A stretch of DNA of 64,000 nt from Moniliophthora roreri (GCA_001466705.2 LATX02000001.1:620001-684000), one strand, 5' to 3'. Shown: positions 34,783-47,518, numbered from the stretch's first letter. The notes: generated from the sequence alone by a model not told the origin. Numbers and translations are program-made.

Positions 34783-37677
34783 CTATGACGACCAAACATG
34801 CACGTTATTCATCACCACTCCATCCTTCTGCGTTACTTCTCCTATTTGGTAGACATCCGCACTTCCAGCATCCTTCAACGTCCTGATGGTGGCACCGATA
34901 TTCTCCTTGCTGACGATGACTACCATGCCAATCCCGTTATTGAATGTCCTGGCCATTTCGAGCGGTTCCACGCCTCCATGTTTCATCAAGAACTTGAACA
35001 CCGGTGGCAACTCCCACGTCGAAGCGTCTACGAAGCATCCAGTCCCTTTCGGCAAGACTCGCGGGATATTTTCGACGAACCCCCCTCCCGTTATGTGGGA
35101 CATTCCCTTGATCAACCCAGCCTGTGCGGCGGGAAGCACCTGTTTGATGTAAATTCTCGTGGGTTCAAGCAATGCCCGACCAAGTGTCATCTGGCTGTTC
35201 CAGGGACAAGGAGAAAGGTATGATAGTCCAGAGGCCGAAACTATCTTACGGACGAGAGAAAAGCCGTTGGAATGAAGTCCAGAGGATGTGATACCGAGAA
35301 GAACATCACCAGGCACAATATCTGATTTGGGGAGAATTTGGTTTCTCTCAACGGCTCCCACTGCGAAACCAGCGAGATCGTAGTCACCTAGGTCAACAGT
35401 GTGAACATGATGACCAAGACGACTCGGAATCCTGAATGAAACGCACCCAGCTGGTACATCCCTGGCATCTCAGCTGTCTCGCCCCCAATCAATGCGCAAT
35501 TCGCCTGACGGCATCCCTCTGCGATACCCTTGATGACCTGCGTGGCAACAGAAACTTCAAGTTTACTGCACCCGTAGTAATCCAAGAAATACAAAGGCTC
35601 AGCGCCTTGAACCAGTAAATCATTTACTGACATGGCTACAAGATCAATCCCTGGCAATCAAAGCAGAAAAAAAATATACATCAGGATCATGGAGCTCATA
35701 AACTGCGGGAAAGAAACAATTATCATTTCCTTACCGACTGTATCATGAATCCCAATGTCAACGGCAACTCGCAGCTTGGTACCTACACCATCTGTTCCGC
35801 TCACGAGCACAGGGTCCTTGTAGCCTGTTGCTTTGAGGTCAAAAACGCCGCCAAAACCGCCGATCTCCGCGTCAGCGCCTCGCCGGCGAGTTGCTCGAAC
35901 GAAAGGCTTGATGGCCTCCACAAGGGAGTTGCCAGCGTCGACTGATACACCTGCTTGCGCGTAGGTAAGACCCTGGGTGACTCCTGTCTGTTCTATAGCA
36001 GATGTTTTGAGGGCCCTAGATACGAGATGAATAAATAAGGTTGCTTTCTTGCGTGCAGTACCTCGGAGGTACAAACGTACCGATGAGCGATGTCATGTCT
36101 GTACGTTTTGCCTTCAAAGTAAATGCAGTCGACGCCTTTGTACACTGCATCTAGAGCTTCTTGCAGAGTAGGCGCGTATGCAGTCACTGCGATTACACGA
36201 CCGCCGGAGGTAACAACTTGGTTGCCAGATTGGGATGTGCCGGCGTGAAAAACGACGACATCTATCTCCACAAAGTTAGCACAGATGCGTGGACTTCAAA
36301 TGCTACGTACTGTTCGGTATATTCTGTTCATCGAATGTGATAGGTTTTCCCTTTGGGTAGCTGCCTGGGTAACCGCCTGACGCAAGGATGACAGAGACAG
36401 CAGAACCAGGTCGGATTGGTATGGAAACTGAGTCTAAACGATGCTCAGCGCATGCCTAAGTACTGATCAGGACATTTGCGTTCATTACGAAGGTTCAGAG
36501 CGCACAAGTAGTATAGCTGCTAAATCAGCCTTTTCGTCGAGAAGGAGCATGAGCGCTTCGGTCTCGGGGTCTCCGAATCTGACGTTGTATTCAAGAACCT
36601 TGGGGCCGTTTGAGGTCAACATAAAGCCCGTAAAGAGACACCCGACAAACGGAAAGCCTGAGTATAGATTGTAGAGGCAGCGCATGAGTAAAAACAAAAA
36701 CACCTTACCATCTCGTCGCATTCCATCGATGGTCGGTTTAAGTGTTTCATTCGTAATCTGCTCTAGAATCGCAGGTGTTGCTACTGGTGCGGGAGCATAG
36801 GCGCCCATACCACCGGTATTGGGACCAGTATCGCCTTCGCCTATTCGTTTGTGGTCTTGCGCTGCAGGTAATGGGATGATGGTGTATCCATCGGAAAACG
36901 CGAGTATCGATATTTCAGGACCTTCCAAAAACTCTTCGACGACAACTTCATCTCCTGCGAAAAGTCACTATATCAATGAGAAGATTCAATCATGATCCAA
37001 GATGATTGCCGGTACCTGCAGAACCAAACACGTTGGCGACCATAATCTCCTTCAATCCATCTACAGCTTCCTCCGTAGTCTCTGGAATAAGAACGCCTTT
37101 TCCGGCAGCAAGACCGCTGGCTTTGAGAACAACCTTGTGACCGCATGTCTTTACATAGTCTATCGCAGCCTCTACTTGATTTGATTTGAAAGTTTTGTAC
37201 TGAGCTGTTGGAATCGAATGTCTGGCCATGAAATTTTTTCCAAATGCTTTTGAGCCCTCCATAGTTGCAGCTGCCTGGGATGGCCCGAAAACCGGTATGC
37301 CCACTGTGAGATGATCAGATGTGTTGACATCACAAAAGGCATTTCAAGTGCTTGCCTTTCCTGAAGTGGGTTTCGACTCCATCTACCAACGGTTGTTCAG
37401 GACCCGGGACGACAAGGTTAACCTATAGAGCTTGGATGAGTTTGAATTGAAGATTGACCACTGCTTGATTCGAACAGACATTTTTTTGAACGGCGAATTC
37501 GACCAATCGAGGGAAATCGGAGGACGAAAGGTCTGTATTGCAAGTTTTTGGGAGAGATGCAGTACCACCGTTGCCTGGACACAGATAAATATGATCGACT
37601 AGACGAGATTGGGACAACCGCCAGGCCAGAGCATGTTCACGAGCACCGCTGCCGAGGAGAAGAACAGTGATACTCAT
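34783..37677 (-). CDS. ADE5,7: Bifunctional purine enzyme GARS-AIRS
   Basis: Ten exons give 788 aa: 37480-37677, 37356-37422, 37016-37303, 36709-36954, 36506-36657, 36311-36455, 36081-36261, 35735-36015, 35447-35650 and 34783-35387. The first half is glycinamide ribonucleotide synthetase ([16 protein letters not shown], an ATP-grasp domain with [29 protein letters not shown] and [15 protein letters not shown]). The second is AIR synthase ([18 protein letters not shown] segment, [43 protein letters not shown]). The protein makes GAR from phosphoribosylamine and glycine and later closes the imidazole ring of AIR in de novo purine synthesis in the cytosol. This two-domain fusion is the standard fungal form. 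The second intron has a GC donor (AAAG then GCAAGC), with no GT available nearby. Confidence 0.96.
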
Positions 37678-37773
37678 AGTAAGATAGAAGCGGATAGAGA
37701 TGAATTTTACTGCAATTTTTTTCCTGGGACGCGTTTGATATATTAGGCGCTACAGTGACGGTAGTAGTGACGA

Positions 37774-37779
37774 CACGTG
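37774..37779. promoter_or_regulatory. CACGTG E-box in a divergent promoter
   Basis: A palindromic CACGTG lies in the 156 bp between the start codons of ADE5,7 and the next gene. CACGTG binds bHLH factors in fungi; its use here is inferred. Confidence 0.35.
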
Positions 37780-37833
37780 CAGGAGGAAGGGCTTTGCAGC
37801 CCGCACTCATTCTTGTCGTCCAGCACAGCAACC

Positions 37834-40800
37834 ATGGCATACTTTAGGGACCCCATGTATGCAGCGGAGCCCTTTGAGGAGGCAAGTAGAAACAACTAAA
37901 CCAGATTTATCCCATTTTCTGATATTATGGTTGAATTTTCTGCAGCAAGTGGGGCATGCAATGAAAGGGCAAGTGGCATCGCCAGAGGTACTCAAGGCAT
38001 ACTATGCAGACATGGAGAGAAAGGAATCACTGGAAAGGAAATTATCGAAGCGTACAAAAGGGAATATGTTCAAGCGAAAGTCGGTTAAGCATACAGTAGC
38101 CGACAGTTCTCCAATACCACCACAACCATCATCCGCGTCGCCAGCGCCGGCCTCCGACTCTGACGAGAATATCAAGGACATGGAGAAATTGGAACAGGCT
38201 GAGAGGACAGATTCACTTCCTGCTCTTCTTGCAAGTCGGTCGCTAGTTCCAGAACCAATCAAGTCCTTGCCGTCATGGTACTCGAAGGAGGAGTTCACAT
38301 CACCTGCAGCGTACAGGATGCGCTACCCAATTCACAATCCAGTAGGGCCTCGGTACTATAGGAATTACCACCTTATTCCTCCTTCAGAGCTCAGGCCAGC
38401 CGCTCGACCGCCCACGTTCTTTTCACCTTCCTTTCCACCAATGACAGCGATGCATCAGGAGCGTTCTGAAGACTCGAGTCGTATGGCAAGCCCTAGCAGA
38501 ACACCCTCCCATTCTCCCCTCCCAACTCCCAGTTCATCGCAGACACGTGTCGGAGACGGCGCAAACAAGCCTAGGTCGCGTAAAACGTCACAGACTGCCC
38601 ATGATGGTGTGGACCTACTCGATGTCTCCGATCCTTGGGGGACCAATTGGCACCATCACTCACCGTACGACGTGGGGCTTGGAAATGGTCCAGTTAGTGC
38701 AGAGGTTGAGGTGCGTGTTTATGTGCTGTATTTTTTGCTCATTCATTTAATTTTCCATGCACAGGCAAAGAGCCAAACTCGGTCAAGGCGCTCCAGCATG
38801 ACGACGAGAGATGGCCGCCGAAAGACAATAAATCCTTCACCACTATCTCAATCAACATCCGCCATCCATCTACAACCATCCATGGAAAGCAGTAGCACGC
38901 GAGTTTCACGCAAACTCAGTAAACGGCGCACGCCTTTGTGGACTATTATGTTCGGGGGTTCCAAAAAGCATGATACCCTTTCACTACCCAATTCACCTCT
39001 CGAAGATCCTGATGTATCACATTCACCGCAATTCTCAGAGGACGCATCACAGTACAAACGAGCATCTACTATCACGGCCAAACCGAAACAAGAGCGAAGG
39101 GGTAGTGTTCTTGGCCGACTGGCCAAGAAATTCAGCGTCACAAGAAAGCCTCCGCTGATGCCCAATGACTCTGAACATCATCAAGACTGGCACCACGTAC
39201 AAAACGATGACGCAGTTTCAGAGAAGCAACAATCTGTAGTTCCAGAGAGACAGCCATCGCCGGAAAAGGTACCTAGAAGGGTTCCGCCTCCTTCTGTTGA
39301 CGGTATTGATATTGTAGAATCAGCGTCTACACGGGACCCAACCTCATTGACGCAAGGACAAGACCGCGCGTCGTATGTCTCCGTAGAGGCTCCTCCGTTT
39401 TCGATAGGAAAGCTCACTGTCGCAAATCCAGATGCGCCCGTTTCTGAGGCAAGCACGACACCTGTTCAAGGTGCTGTGCCCTTGCCCCTTCAGAAGGATG
39501 AGCTTAGCCAAGAAGAGAAAGCTACACTCACTCCCGTACAGAGTCCCCCTGTTCAAACTCCGCCGCCTGTCTCTTCTTCACCGCTATCACCTACGATACC
39601 ACCATCGCTGTCGCTCTCTTCACTGGCACCGTCTTCCTCCGCTCCTTCCCCGTTATCTCCACCCACATCACCGCATACCCGAGCTCCCTCGCTTGACACG
39701 AAATCCCCTTCTCCAAACTCCGTGTCTGCCAATGGCGTATCGTCATCATCCCGGTTGTCGATGGAAGGAAAACCTTTGCCATCTCACGCCGAGAAAAAGC
39801 AGTCATCGACATCTTCAGATGGACATGGAAAACGACAACCCCCAGCCAAGAAGAGAACACCTTCACCTGACGTTCCACCACCACCGCCATCCACCACCAC
39901 CAAACCAAAAGCCCTACCACCTCATACCACAGTGCCATTCCCTCCTCCGGCGCCTGCAGCGCCGCTAACGTCACAGCAGGACTTTCCCTATCCTGCATAT
40001 CTCGCAGCTTACATGGCCCAAAGCGACGTCAGCGACTCGCCTTATTCAAATTCTTCGGTTTTGGCCAATCCGGGGACACCATACATGAACGACGGTTCCA
40101 TTGCACCGTCTTCCTCTGCTGGCTCTGAAGCACCGCCACCGCGTGTGCCCTCAAAACGTGTGTCACCCACGAAGGAGGTAGGAAAACGACCTTTGAGGGA
40201 ACCTTCCCCCGGAATCAGCTCAGTGACAGGTAGAGAGACGGAGACGTTCAAGCTGGTGAGAAGCGCATCCGGACATGTGTATGCCTCGACTGAGACGATC
40301 AAGGGAACTGCTGGTGAGCACTGGGAGGTTGTGGAACAGGTAAATGGGAGTAGCGGTACTGGGTTGTCTGGTAGAAGTAGTCAGAGGTCAAACAAGCAGG
40401 AGCGGAGTGACAAAGAGGCCAGGAGAGAGTCGAGAAGGCAAGAAAAGGAGAAGGAAAGGGAACGGGAAAGGGAAAAGGAACGTGAGAGGCAGAAGGAAAA
40501 GGAGAGGGCGTCACGATCACGGAGGCAGCATTCAGTTGACGCAACTCGAGCACCACCTACACGTAAGGCGCCTCGTCGCTCAAATAGTGCCGAAAGTCAT
40601 AGCAGACGTGAGGTCCCCGTCGAGATAGCCAGGCCTGATGACTCGAGGAGCAGTAGGTCCAAGGAGCCAAAGAAGGAAAAGCGAAGTAACAGAAAACCTG
40701 TACAATCTGCTTCACCGCCAGTTGATGTTAACAAACCCCAACCCGCGCCGCCGCCTCCAACACCTGGCCCTCCCGCCTCACGCCCTTTAGAGCGGAATAA

Positions 40801-41269
40801 ATCGACTTCGGCTCGGCCCACATCAGAGGTCCCGACAGCCGAAAATCTCAACGCACTTCGGGCAAAAGAAATGTGGGAGATGGAGCGCTTGTACAGGGCC
40901 AAGAGCATGACCGACACGAATGCAGCTGCTTCAGTACCCTTCCCTTCCTCGTCGTCACCGACATACGGACCAATCGGCAACTCGCACTTGAATGGCGGTG
41001 TGCATGGCTCAAGCCATACATCGTTTGTCGTACAGAATGGTTTTGCGCATGGATCTTCAACTCAGATTTACCATTCTATGCCCAATTCTCTGCCGCCGTT
41101 CGTATATCACTCAACGAGCTCACTCCCCTCTCAGGTCGACAGTCCACTTTCGGCCCACGAGATCTTTGCTCACCCTCCTAATCCGTTACCTGAGCCACCA
41201 CGCGATGTCAGACTTTCACAACCATCCGAACTATGGACACAGTACACTAGCATTACATCTGCACATTAA
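37834..41269 (+). CDS. Large uncharacterised Ser/Pro-rich protein
   Basis: Exons 37834-37881, 37946-38710 and 38765-41269 give 1105 aa. No enzymatic domain is seen. The N-terminal 60 residues (ending MERKESLERKLSKRTKG) and a segment with PSWYSKEEFTSP and GPRYYRNYHLIPPSEL look conserved. The rest is low-complexity Ser/Pro with a highly charged Arg/Glu/Lys block near residue 850 that may form a coiled coil. The start at 37834 sits in a good context (accATGG) and needs a GC-AG intron (GAG then GCAAGT; acceptor TGCAG at 37945). A start at 37859 would read through that intron in another frame and is less likely. The second intron (54 nt) is a stop-free multiple of three. Role unknown. Confidence 0.75.
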
Positions 41270-41838
41270 AACCATGTTTGTTTTCATCCATGATACCACT
41301 TCTCAAAGGACTTCGGATCCATTCCTTTAGCTGTCTTTGCTAACGTTTCTCTCCACATGCACACGTTAGAAGGTTGTGTTAGTGGTCACTACGGATTTCT
41401 CATATTCTTTTTATCGTTTGCTTGGATTACTGCCATGATGAAATGAACCTCTATGTACATTGTTCTGATTCATTTAAGCCACGTTATTCTATATCTAACA
41501 CTTTTTCGCTCAGTTGTAACGTTCACAATGTCTTTTTTCGTTTTTGGGATCCTGGGTCCAAGCTGATTGACTATCTATTCTATTCATTTCTCCTTCGCAC
41601 AGCACGATGTGGAATTTATAAAATACGAGACATTGCATAGTATTGTACATTGCATGATAAAAGAAGAAATCATACAGCATAGAAACCGAACAGATGTAAC
41701 AGCTAGGTACAGGAAATGTATGGGTACGTGCGAACAGGAGGGATATTCAGCTGAACTGAAGTACACTGCGATCATGCAGAAGAGATAAGTAACGGAGGAA
41801 TCAAATTCAGAAGAGAGAAAAGTGTCAAAGCAAGGCGT
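41270..41838. other. Convergent 3' region
   Basis: AT-rich sequence between two convergent stop codons. No gene supported. Confidence 0.55.
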
Positions 41839-44072
41839 CTACGATCGCGCATACGGATCCAACGGGAACGAAGGTTCCGGATAGTCGTCATACGTCGTAT
41901 CCGGATCCAAAAATCTTCTCAATCTCTGCACTTGCGCGCTGAGATACATCACAATGATTTGCATTTTGATATCAAGTTTGAGCTTCAAAATGTCTCTGCA
42001 CGCTTCTAGTGCCTTTCTACGTGTTTCGAGGAACATGTTTCCTGCCACACCTAGTTCTTTCAGGTTGTCAATGAGTTCCGCAAATTCGGAACACCATGCT
42101 AGGACACCGAGCTAGAGGTAGTAGGTGAGTGGACAGAAATGTTAACGAGGAAATGGGCACACCTGGCCGTATTGTTTCCATCGACCGTAAAGAACGTTCG
42201 GTGCAGCATTAAGTGCATAGACAAAGTTCTCGTTGTGTTGAACCACTATGGGCTCTGGATTATACGCGGCTACTTGTTGTGGTTGCGGCGGAGGCTAGCA
42301 GTATAGAACATGAGTGTCATTGAAGCTAGACGAGATGCAACAACGCACCTGAGGGCGCATAGGGGGCGGATCTTTGAACCACTGCATATTGCCGTAGTCT
42401 ACTTCTCCACCAAAGTCTACAACATCGGCTTGTTTGCCCCACGGACTAGTGTTACTCGCCATACTGATGCGGGCTTCGGCACAGATAACTGAGAGTAAGT
42501 TGAGGAGGTTACTCGAAAGCTGCGGAGGTGCACCGGGCGCAGGGGTATTTGTGGAAGATGATGCTGCTGTGTGGGTGCCTCGTGCACTATCGAATGTGCT
42601 AGAACTGTAATCGTGATAGATAGATGGGATGGCTAAGCCAAAACAAGAGGAACCGATATTTATTGGAGGAGGAGATGATGGGGGTGAGGTCTCCGTGGGC
42701 GTCGAAGGATTGGTAGGCTGCTTGAGGAGAAGTGCTTCAGGAAGAGGGCTCTGATTCTATAAAGTATTGGTCAGATGATCGGACTTGATGATGACGGACA
42801 CTGCACATGTAGTGCTTCCTCCAAGAATTACCAGCTCACCTTGATATCAGATCGACGGATTTCCGAAGAATTATTGAAAATCAACTCAGCAATGGACGTT
42901 GCAGAGGAATTTCGGGATAAATTGGAGACTAGAGAGTGACGGCTTTTAGAAGCGCTGTCAAGGTGTTTCAACCAACAGTCTGTGACCTCGAGGGGCGAGA
43001 GAGGAGGTGTGTTGGTTGGCGAACAGGTAGCGATGAAGATCCGAGGTGGAATGGGTAACGGGGGAGGTGATTCGGGCGGTGTGATGACCTCTTCTGCACT
43101 ACCGATAGAAGACTCCTGGGTAATGCTAGTCGATATCTCGAGTTGGGGTACAACGTTACGACTCAACCAAGAAGGTGAGGACGGAGTGAACGAAGTGCGG
43201 GTCGACGGAGCGATAAAGAGCTCAGACCCAAAAGCGGGAGATGGCGATAAAGAAAATTGTTGAGGGTCAACAAACTCGTAAGACGACGGTTTATGCGAGC
43301 CTACGACGGACGATGCTGGTGCGTTGAGCTGTTGACTCTCGACAGGTACTTCTGGGAGAGCTTTGTCTTGTGATGTGTCTGGACCAACGCTTTGAATAGT
43401 GACTGGGATATCTCGAGGTTTAGCAACAGGCTCAACAACAGGCTGAGGAGCTACTTTCGAGTCCGATTTAGGCTGTTGGCGTAGAGTGAAAGGCGCAAAG
43501 ACCTTTCTAAGGGATTTAAATCGGCTAGCTGATTTTGTGGGCGAAACGAGACGTTGCTCTGCAAGAGGTGATTCGACTCTCTTTGCACTCTGCAAGCGAC
43601 TCGGAGAAGAATCTGGAGTATTCTTCTTTGAAGGCCACGCGTATGCTACTGGAGTAGGAGTAGCCGATGAAAGTGGGGTCGGAAGATGGGATGGTGGTGC
43701 AGGAAAGTCGTCGAGGATGGAACGTGTATCTTCTGGCGACTTCTTGGAGAGTCTAAAAACCTTTGATAATCTGTTTCTAAGAGACTGGGGCCTCTGTAGG
43801 TCGGCTCTTGAAGTGTTCTTCCAATTCCCGAGGACAGAACGAGAACGAGCGTGGCTGGGACGGTGATAAATAAAGGCCGAGTCGGATGGTGACGCTCTGA
43901 GGGTAAGAGTCGAAGATTCAGCAATCGACCTTGCCTCTGCCGCGACTGCAGAGGTATCAAGGGTGAGGGAAGGGGGATTAGGACCGTCAAGCTTGATAGG
44001 TAGATCGTCGTGAGTGATGTCTACCCAGTCAAAATCGAGTCCTGCGTCAGAGCCGAGTCCTACAGAAGCCAT
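41839..44072 (-). CDS. Uncharacterised Ser/Pro-rich protein with helical C-terminus
   Basis: Exons 42840-44072, 42349-42756, 42163-42294 and 41839-42111 join to 681 aa. The first two thirds are Ser/Pro/Thr-rich with basic clusters (RNRLSKVFRLSKKS, FKSLRKVFAPF) and a Pro run (ESPPPLPIPPR). The last 110 residues differ in character: ordered, helical and without low complexity (NVLYGRWKQYGQLGVLAW, then a long helix with LEACRDILKLKLDIKMQI and QVQRLRRFLD). This suggests a conserved C-terminal interaction domain behind a disordered region. I do not recognise the family. The splice joins are all phase-consistent, so these parts belong to one gene rather than two. Confidence 0.78.
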
Positions 44073-44377
44073 GGCCTCATCAGAAGGGGATAAATTTCAA
44101 AGGGAAGGATTGAACATACCAAGATTACTGGCGACAGCAAGTTTTGAGGGACAAGAGGCGTGTAGACCGTGTGTCTGCGTATCCGGAGCAAAATCCGCCT
44201 CGTGGCCCTAGTTTCCGTTTCTCCTCCACTGTCACCAGTTGATCACCAGTTCTGGTCCCAATTTTACTTACAGCGATCATGTCGATCGACCACGCTTAGG
44301 CAAGTCAGGTCGAAAGCGTGAAAACATCAGGTTTGAGATTGGAAATGTAAGGTAAGTTTACATTGTACATGATCATT
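44073..44377. other. Intergenic between tandem minus-strand genes
   Basis: About 305 bp holding the promoter of the Ser/Pro-rich gene and the 3' region of the hydrolase gene. The direct motif GTCACCAGTTGATCACCAGT occurs near 44231-44250. Confidence 0.4.
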
Positions 44378-46180
44378 TCAACTCATTAAATCTTCATGTT
44401 CGGCGTTATCCTCGATCCTTCGCCTGTCTTTCCATGCAATGAACTGCCTCCGCATGTTCCCAAATCCTGGCAGTAATCCGCTGTTTGGGAGCAAGCCAAT
44501 GACCGCTTCGAACGGACCCAGCACCAGAGGAAGACCTATCAAGCCCCAAATCAACCAGTTCCCTGCTCTCCCATAAAGCGTGCGGCCCTCGTCAAACTCA
44601 TACTGGATCCCAATTTGCCTTACCCATGAACCTTTTCCCACCTGTATGGACTCGGATACGCCCTCTCCCGCTACCCCACTTGTACCTCCGTCTCCACCGT
44701 CGCACCATAAAACAGTACTCCCCAATTCATAGGCCCTCTGTTTCGCTTGTTCCCACATGACTCGGCCTACCGTTGTCTCCCAAGTCCGTCCGGGTGCTAG
44801 AATCAACGCTGGCCTCGATTCCAACGCCGAGAAAGGCGAAGGCATTGCAAAATCCAGGCAGATGGACGCCGTCAACGGAATATGGCGTATGTGAGGTGGT
44901 TCTTTGCTCCAGTCGGTTTTGTTCATGTCTTTCGGAGCGTGTAGCTCCAAATTATAGATGCTGGGATCCTCTTCTCCAGCACGCATCGAGTATGATTCAG
45001 CGACTATAGTAAATAATTAGCGGAAACTCGACTCTCATTATGACAAATTGTACTCACTTGGTACGAGGTGTCTCTTATAATAAATCAAATGCGGTTTACT
45101 GTCTGCCTTCGATATAATCGCCATTCCATTCCGCTTCAGACCGCTCTTACCAGTTGGATTGTGAGGATCGGGATACGTCTCCTCGAACGAAACGCCGACG
45201 TGTGCACCAGGGACTTTGGAACGTATCTTGTCAAATGCAGCATCACGTTCATCCTCGCCTTGAAAAGACACCGCTCCTTCCGGCCATAATAGAATGTCAG
45301 CCTGTGAAGCGAGCTTCTTGGTCTCTTCGATGTAATCATCGAGATTCAGATTGGTGTGTTTGTACCGCCGATATGAAGGTAACACACAACCAACGCTTAG
45401 AGGTGTAGTATACGGGGAGATAACGGGAAGTGGCAGATCACCGCCGAGGAAAAACGGTGGTGCGGCGAGCGCCACCAAGATGAATATGAATGCATTGGAA
45501 CCTCTGTAGTGATTATGAGTATCCTTTTTTGACAGTCCAGACGATCCCATGTCATGGGCAGGTATCAAGGGTGCTTCTTCTGGACTTTCCCATTCCATCA
45601 TCCAATGCTCTAACGCCTGTGAACCGACCACAGCCCACGCAGCAACCAGCCAGTTTTTCACGGCTGGACCCAGCAAGGGCACCAACCAATCGTATGATTC
45701 GGTACCGACAACCGGGGTCCAAGACGTGAGATAACCCACTGGGCTGCAATAAGCCATAGCACACCAAATACCTGCCCACAACGCGGGAAATAGTGTATAT
45801 TGTGTACCTGCTGGCATAGGCACGCGTGTTCGCAGGTGGGTGTACAGGAGAACGACTGTTAGTGTAATGGCTGAAGTTGCCATTGCCTGCCCCAATAGCA
45901 CTAACACCGATACGGCGGGTGTATCCAATGCGTGGATAGACGGTGCGAACCATGAAATGGACCTGGAAATAGATATACCAACCCAGAGACGTGCAATCTT
46001 GGCTGATTTCTGACCACGTCGATCGAGCAAAATTGGCCCATAAACACACAAGATTGATAGATGCACGGCCAACAGGAGGAATGACGGAATTGTGGTAGAA
46101 GCGAACGCAGATGAAAGTACCGAGGCTGCCCACAGGTATAGGTGAGGCTTCGCATGGAAAACCTCGTAGCGAAGAGACAT
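44378..46180 (-). CDS. Membrane carbon-nitrogen hydrolase resembling apolipoprotein N-acyltransferase
   Basis: Exons 45058-46180 and 44378-45003 give 582 aa. The N-terminal 220 residues contain several hydrophobic, probably membrane-spanning segments (for example PSFLLLAVHLSILCVYGPI, VSVLVLLGQAMATSAITL); another lies just before the catalytic domain (AFIFILVALAAPPFFLG) and one near the C-terminus (WLIWGLIGLPLVLGPFEAV). The nitrilase-fold triad is complete: Glu301 in LLWPEGA, Lys369 in YYKRHLVP and Cys423 in SICLDFAMP. Membrane helices, a nitrilase domain and a C-terminal helix in that order are the layout of bacterial Lnt, which N-acylates lipoproteins. Fungi lack bacterial lipoproteins, so the substrate here is unknown; an acyltransferase or amidase at an internal membrane is inferred. 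Confidence 0.87.
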
Positions 46181-46334
46181 ATTGGCTGTCGAAGGGAGAG
46201 GGTCCTAGGCTGTTTAAGAGCTGTTCGAGGGTTAAAGGAGGGATTCTAGAGCCTTCTCCGCTCCGCAGGTTTCTGACTACGCCTGTCAAATAAGGTTTGA
46301 GATTTGAAATATTTTGGCCACGGGACGCGTTTTA

Positions 46335-47140
46335 TTACAGTATCACACCATCGCCAGGTAGTCTATGTAGTAGAAATAACCCAAGATTCTGCTGTCCTTC
46401 GTTAACTCCCCGCCAGATATTCTCTGCTACCCACGGGTTCTCAACTAAACCCCATAGCCCATCGCTGGCAAGAACTAAGATTGAGCTGGGTGTCAGAGTC
46501 ACTTCGCTGACTTCCGGAGTTGCTGTCATGATCAAATATGGCGGAGAATTATAGTAACCAAACAGAACGCTCGACTGCGCCTTCCAGCTCAAACCGTGCT
46601 TTGGCGTCAGATGTCCCATGACATTAAGTGCGAACCAGGTCTTCCTTGTAATATACATCTGCGAAAGAGCGTGTAGTACCGAGTCCTCCGAGAACGCGGT
46701 TCTGGATGATCACAGTGATTCGCCTGGATACTCATCTCGCAGTCGTGCAACGTCTAAATTAGAAGCCAGATTCGCCAGCGCGACAGTCCCCTACATTTGC
46801 TAACTGAATGCTGCTTTGATGAATGCGTGCTACGAGGGCTGTACTGCCTGCTTTGGCATGCAGAGCGCTCATACGATAGCTTTCACGACCAGCAATTACC
46901 TTATAATCTGATCCTTGAAAGGTAATGGACGAACGAAACCGAAATTCTTCCTGAAGGTCGCTTGGATCTCCTGATCAAGCCGCTGGAACTGTTCGATAAT
47001 AGCCGCTTTTTCATCATGTACCAGAGTCGGCCCAAGTGCCATTGTAATTCGAGAGGGTAGTTTTTGAGCAACATACTCAGCAATTTCACTTTCCGCCATG
47101 ACCTGGGTGAAGAATGTAAGTATGTAGACGGACATGGGGC
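46335..47140 (-). pseudogene. Decayed PP2C-family protein phosphatase
   Basis: Pieces of a PP2C (pyruvate dehydrogenase phosphatase-like) phosphatase lie in order but in different frames. On the minus strand I read GHGG at about 47093-47103, with a one-base shift before SEIAEYVAQKLPSR; a frame change after FKDQII; GSTALVARI and ANVGDCRA at 46777-46800 followed by a TAA near 46760; LDVARLRDEYPGES, then another shift to NRVLGGLGTTRSF; and finally NSPPYL, TPEVSEVTL and LVLASDGLWG. The aspartates in GDCRA and SDGLW survive, but the DGHGG metal site is disrupted and the 5' part is missing. Short introns might explain one or two of the breaks, not all. The region upstream to 47518 is non-coding and serves as the CFT1 promoter. 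Confidence 0.75.
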
Positions 47141-47518
47141 TCGACTGTGCTACGCACCCACAGTGGCAACAGAGTTTTCTACTTGTGTCCTAATACTGAC
47201 CAAGCTGGAGTTGCGCGACATCCAATAGTTTGACATTGCCAGACTCAAATTTCTACAAAAAAAAACTTGAAAAGGGGTTCCCCTGGGAGGTTCCTATAGG
47301 AGTAGTGCGAATGGCGAGCAGTGAGAGATTCTCACCCTCCTATACTCACAGCCTAGAATGATCAATAGTCTGGGTTTGGAGATCATTCTTGATTGAGCCA
47401 GACTAGGCCAATGAAAGAGATTTAGAGTTACGATGAGCCAGTGAGTGGGAACCATATGCCTAATTAGGAAGTCGCTCAAACTCCAGCAATAGCGTTTTGG
47501 TTGTCTCCCACTACTGCA
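47141..47518. other. Intergenic between the phosphatase remnant and CFT1
   Basis: No gene recognised. It must contain the CFT1 promoter and may include further unrecognisable decay of the phosphatase 5' end. Confidence 0.45.

Noticed and set aside
37859..37945. In-frame start MQRSPLRRQ for the 1105-residue protein
   Set aside because: It reads through a region with a strong GCAAGT donor, a branch-like sequence and a TGCAG acceptor; the ATG at 37834 in a better context joins cleanly across it.
39432..39998. Long His/Arg-rich frames on both strands over the Ser/Pro-rich protein
   Set aside because: They are alternative-frame readings of a low-complexity Pro/Ser coding segment.
45552..46289. 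245-codon minus-strand frame over the carbon-nitrogen hydrolase
   Set aside because: It overlaps the membrane part of the hydrolase in another frame and has no domain of its own.
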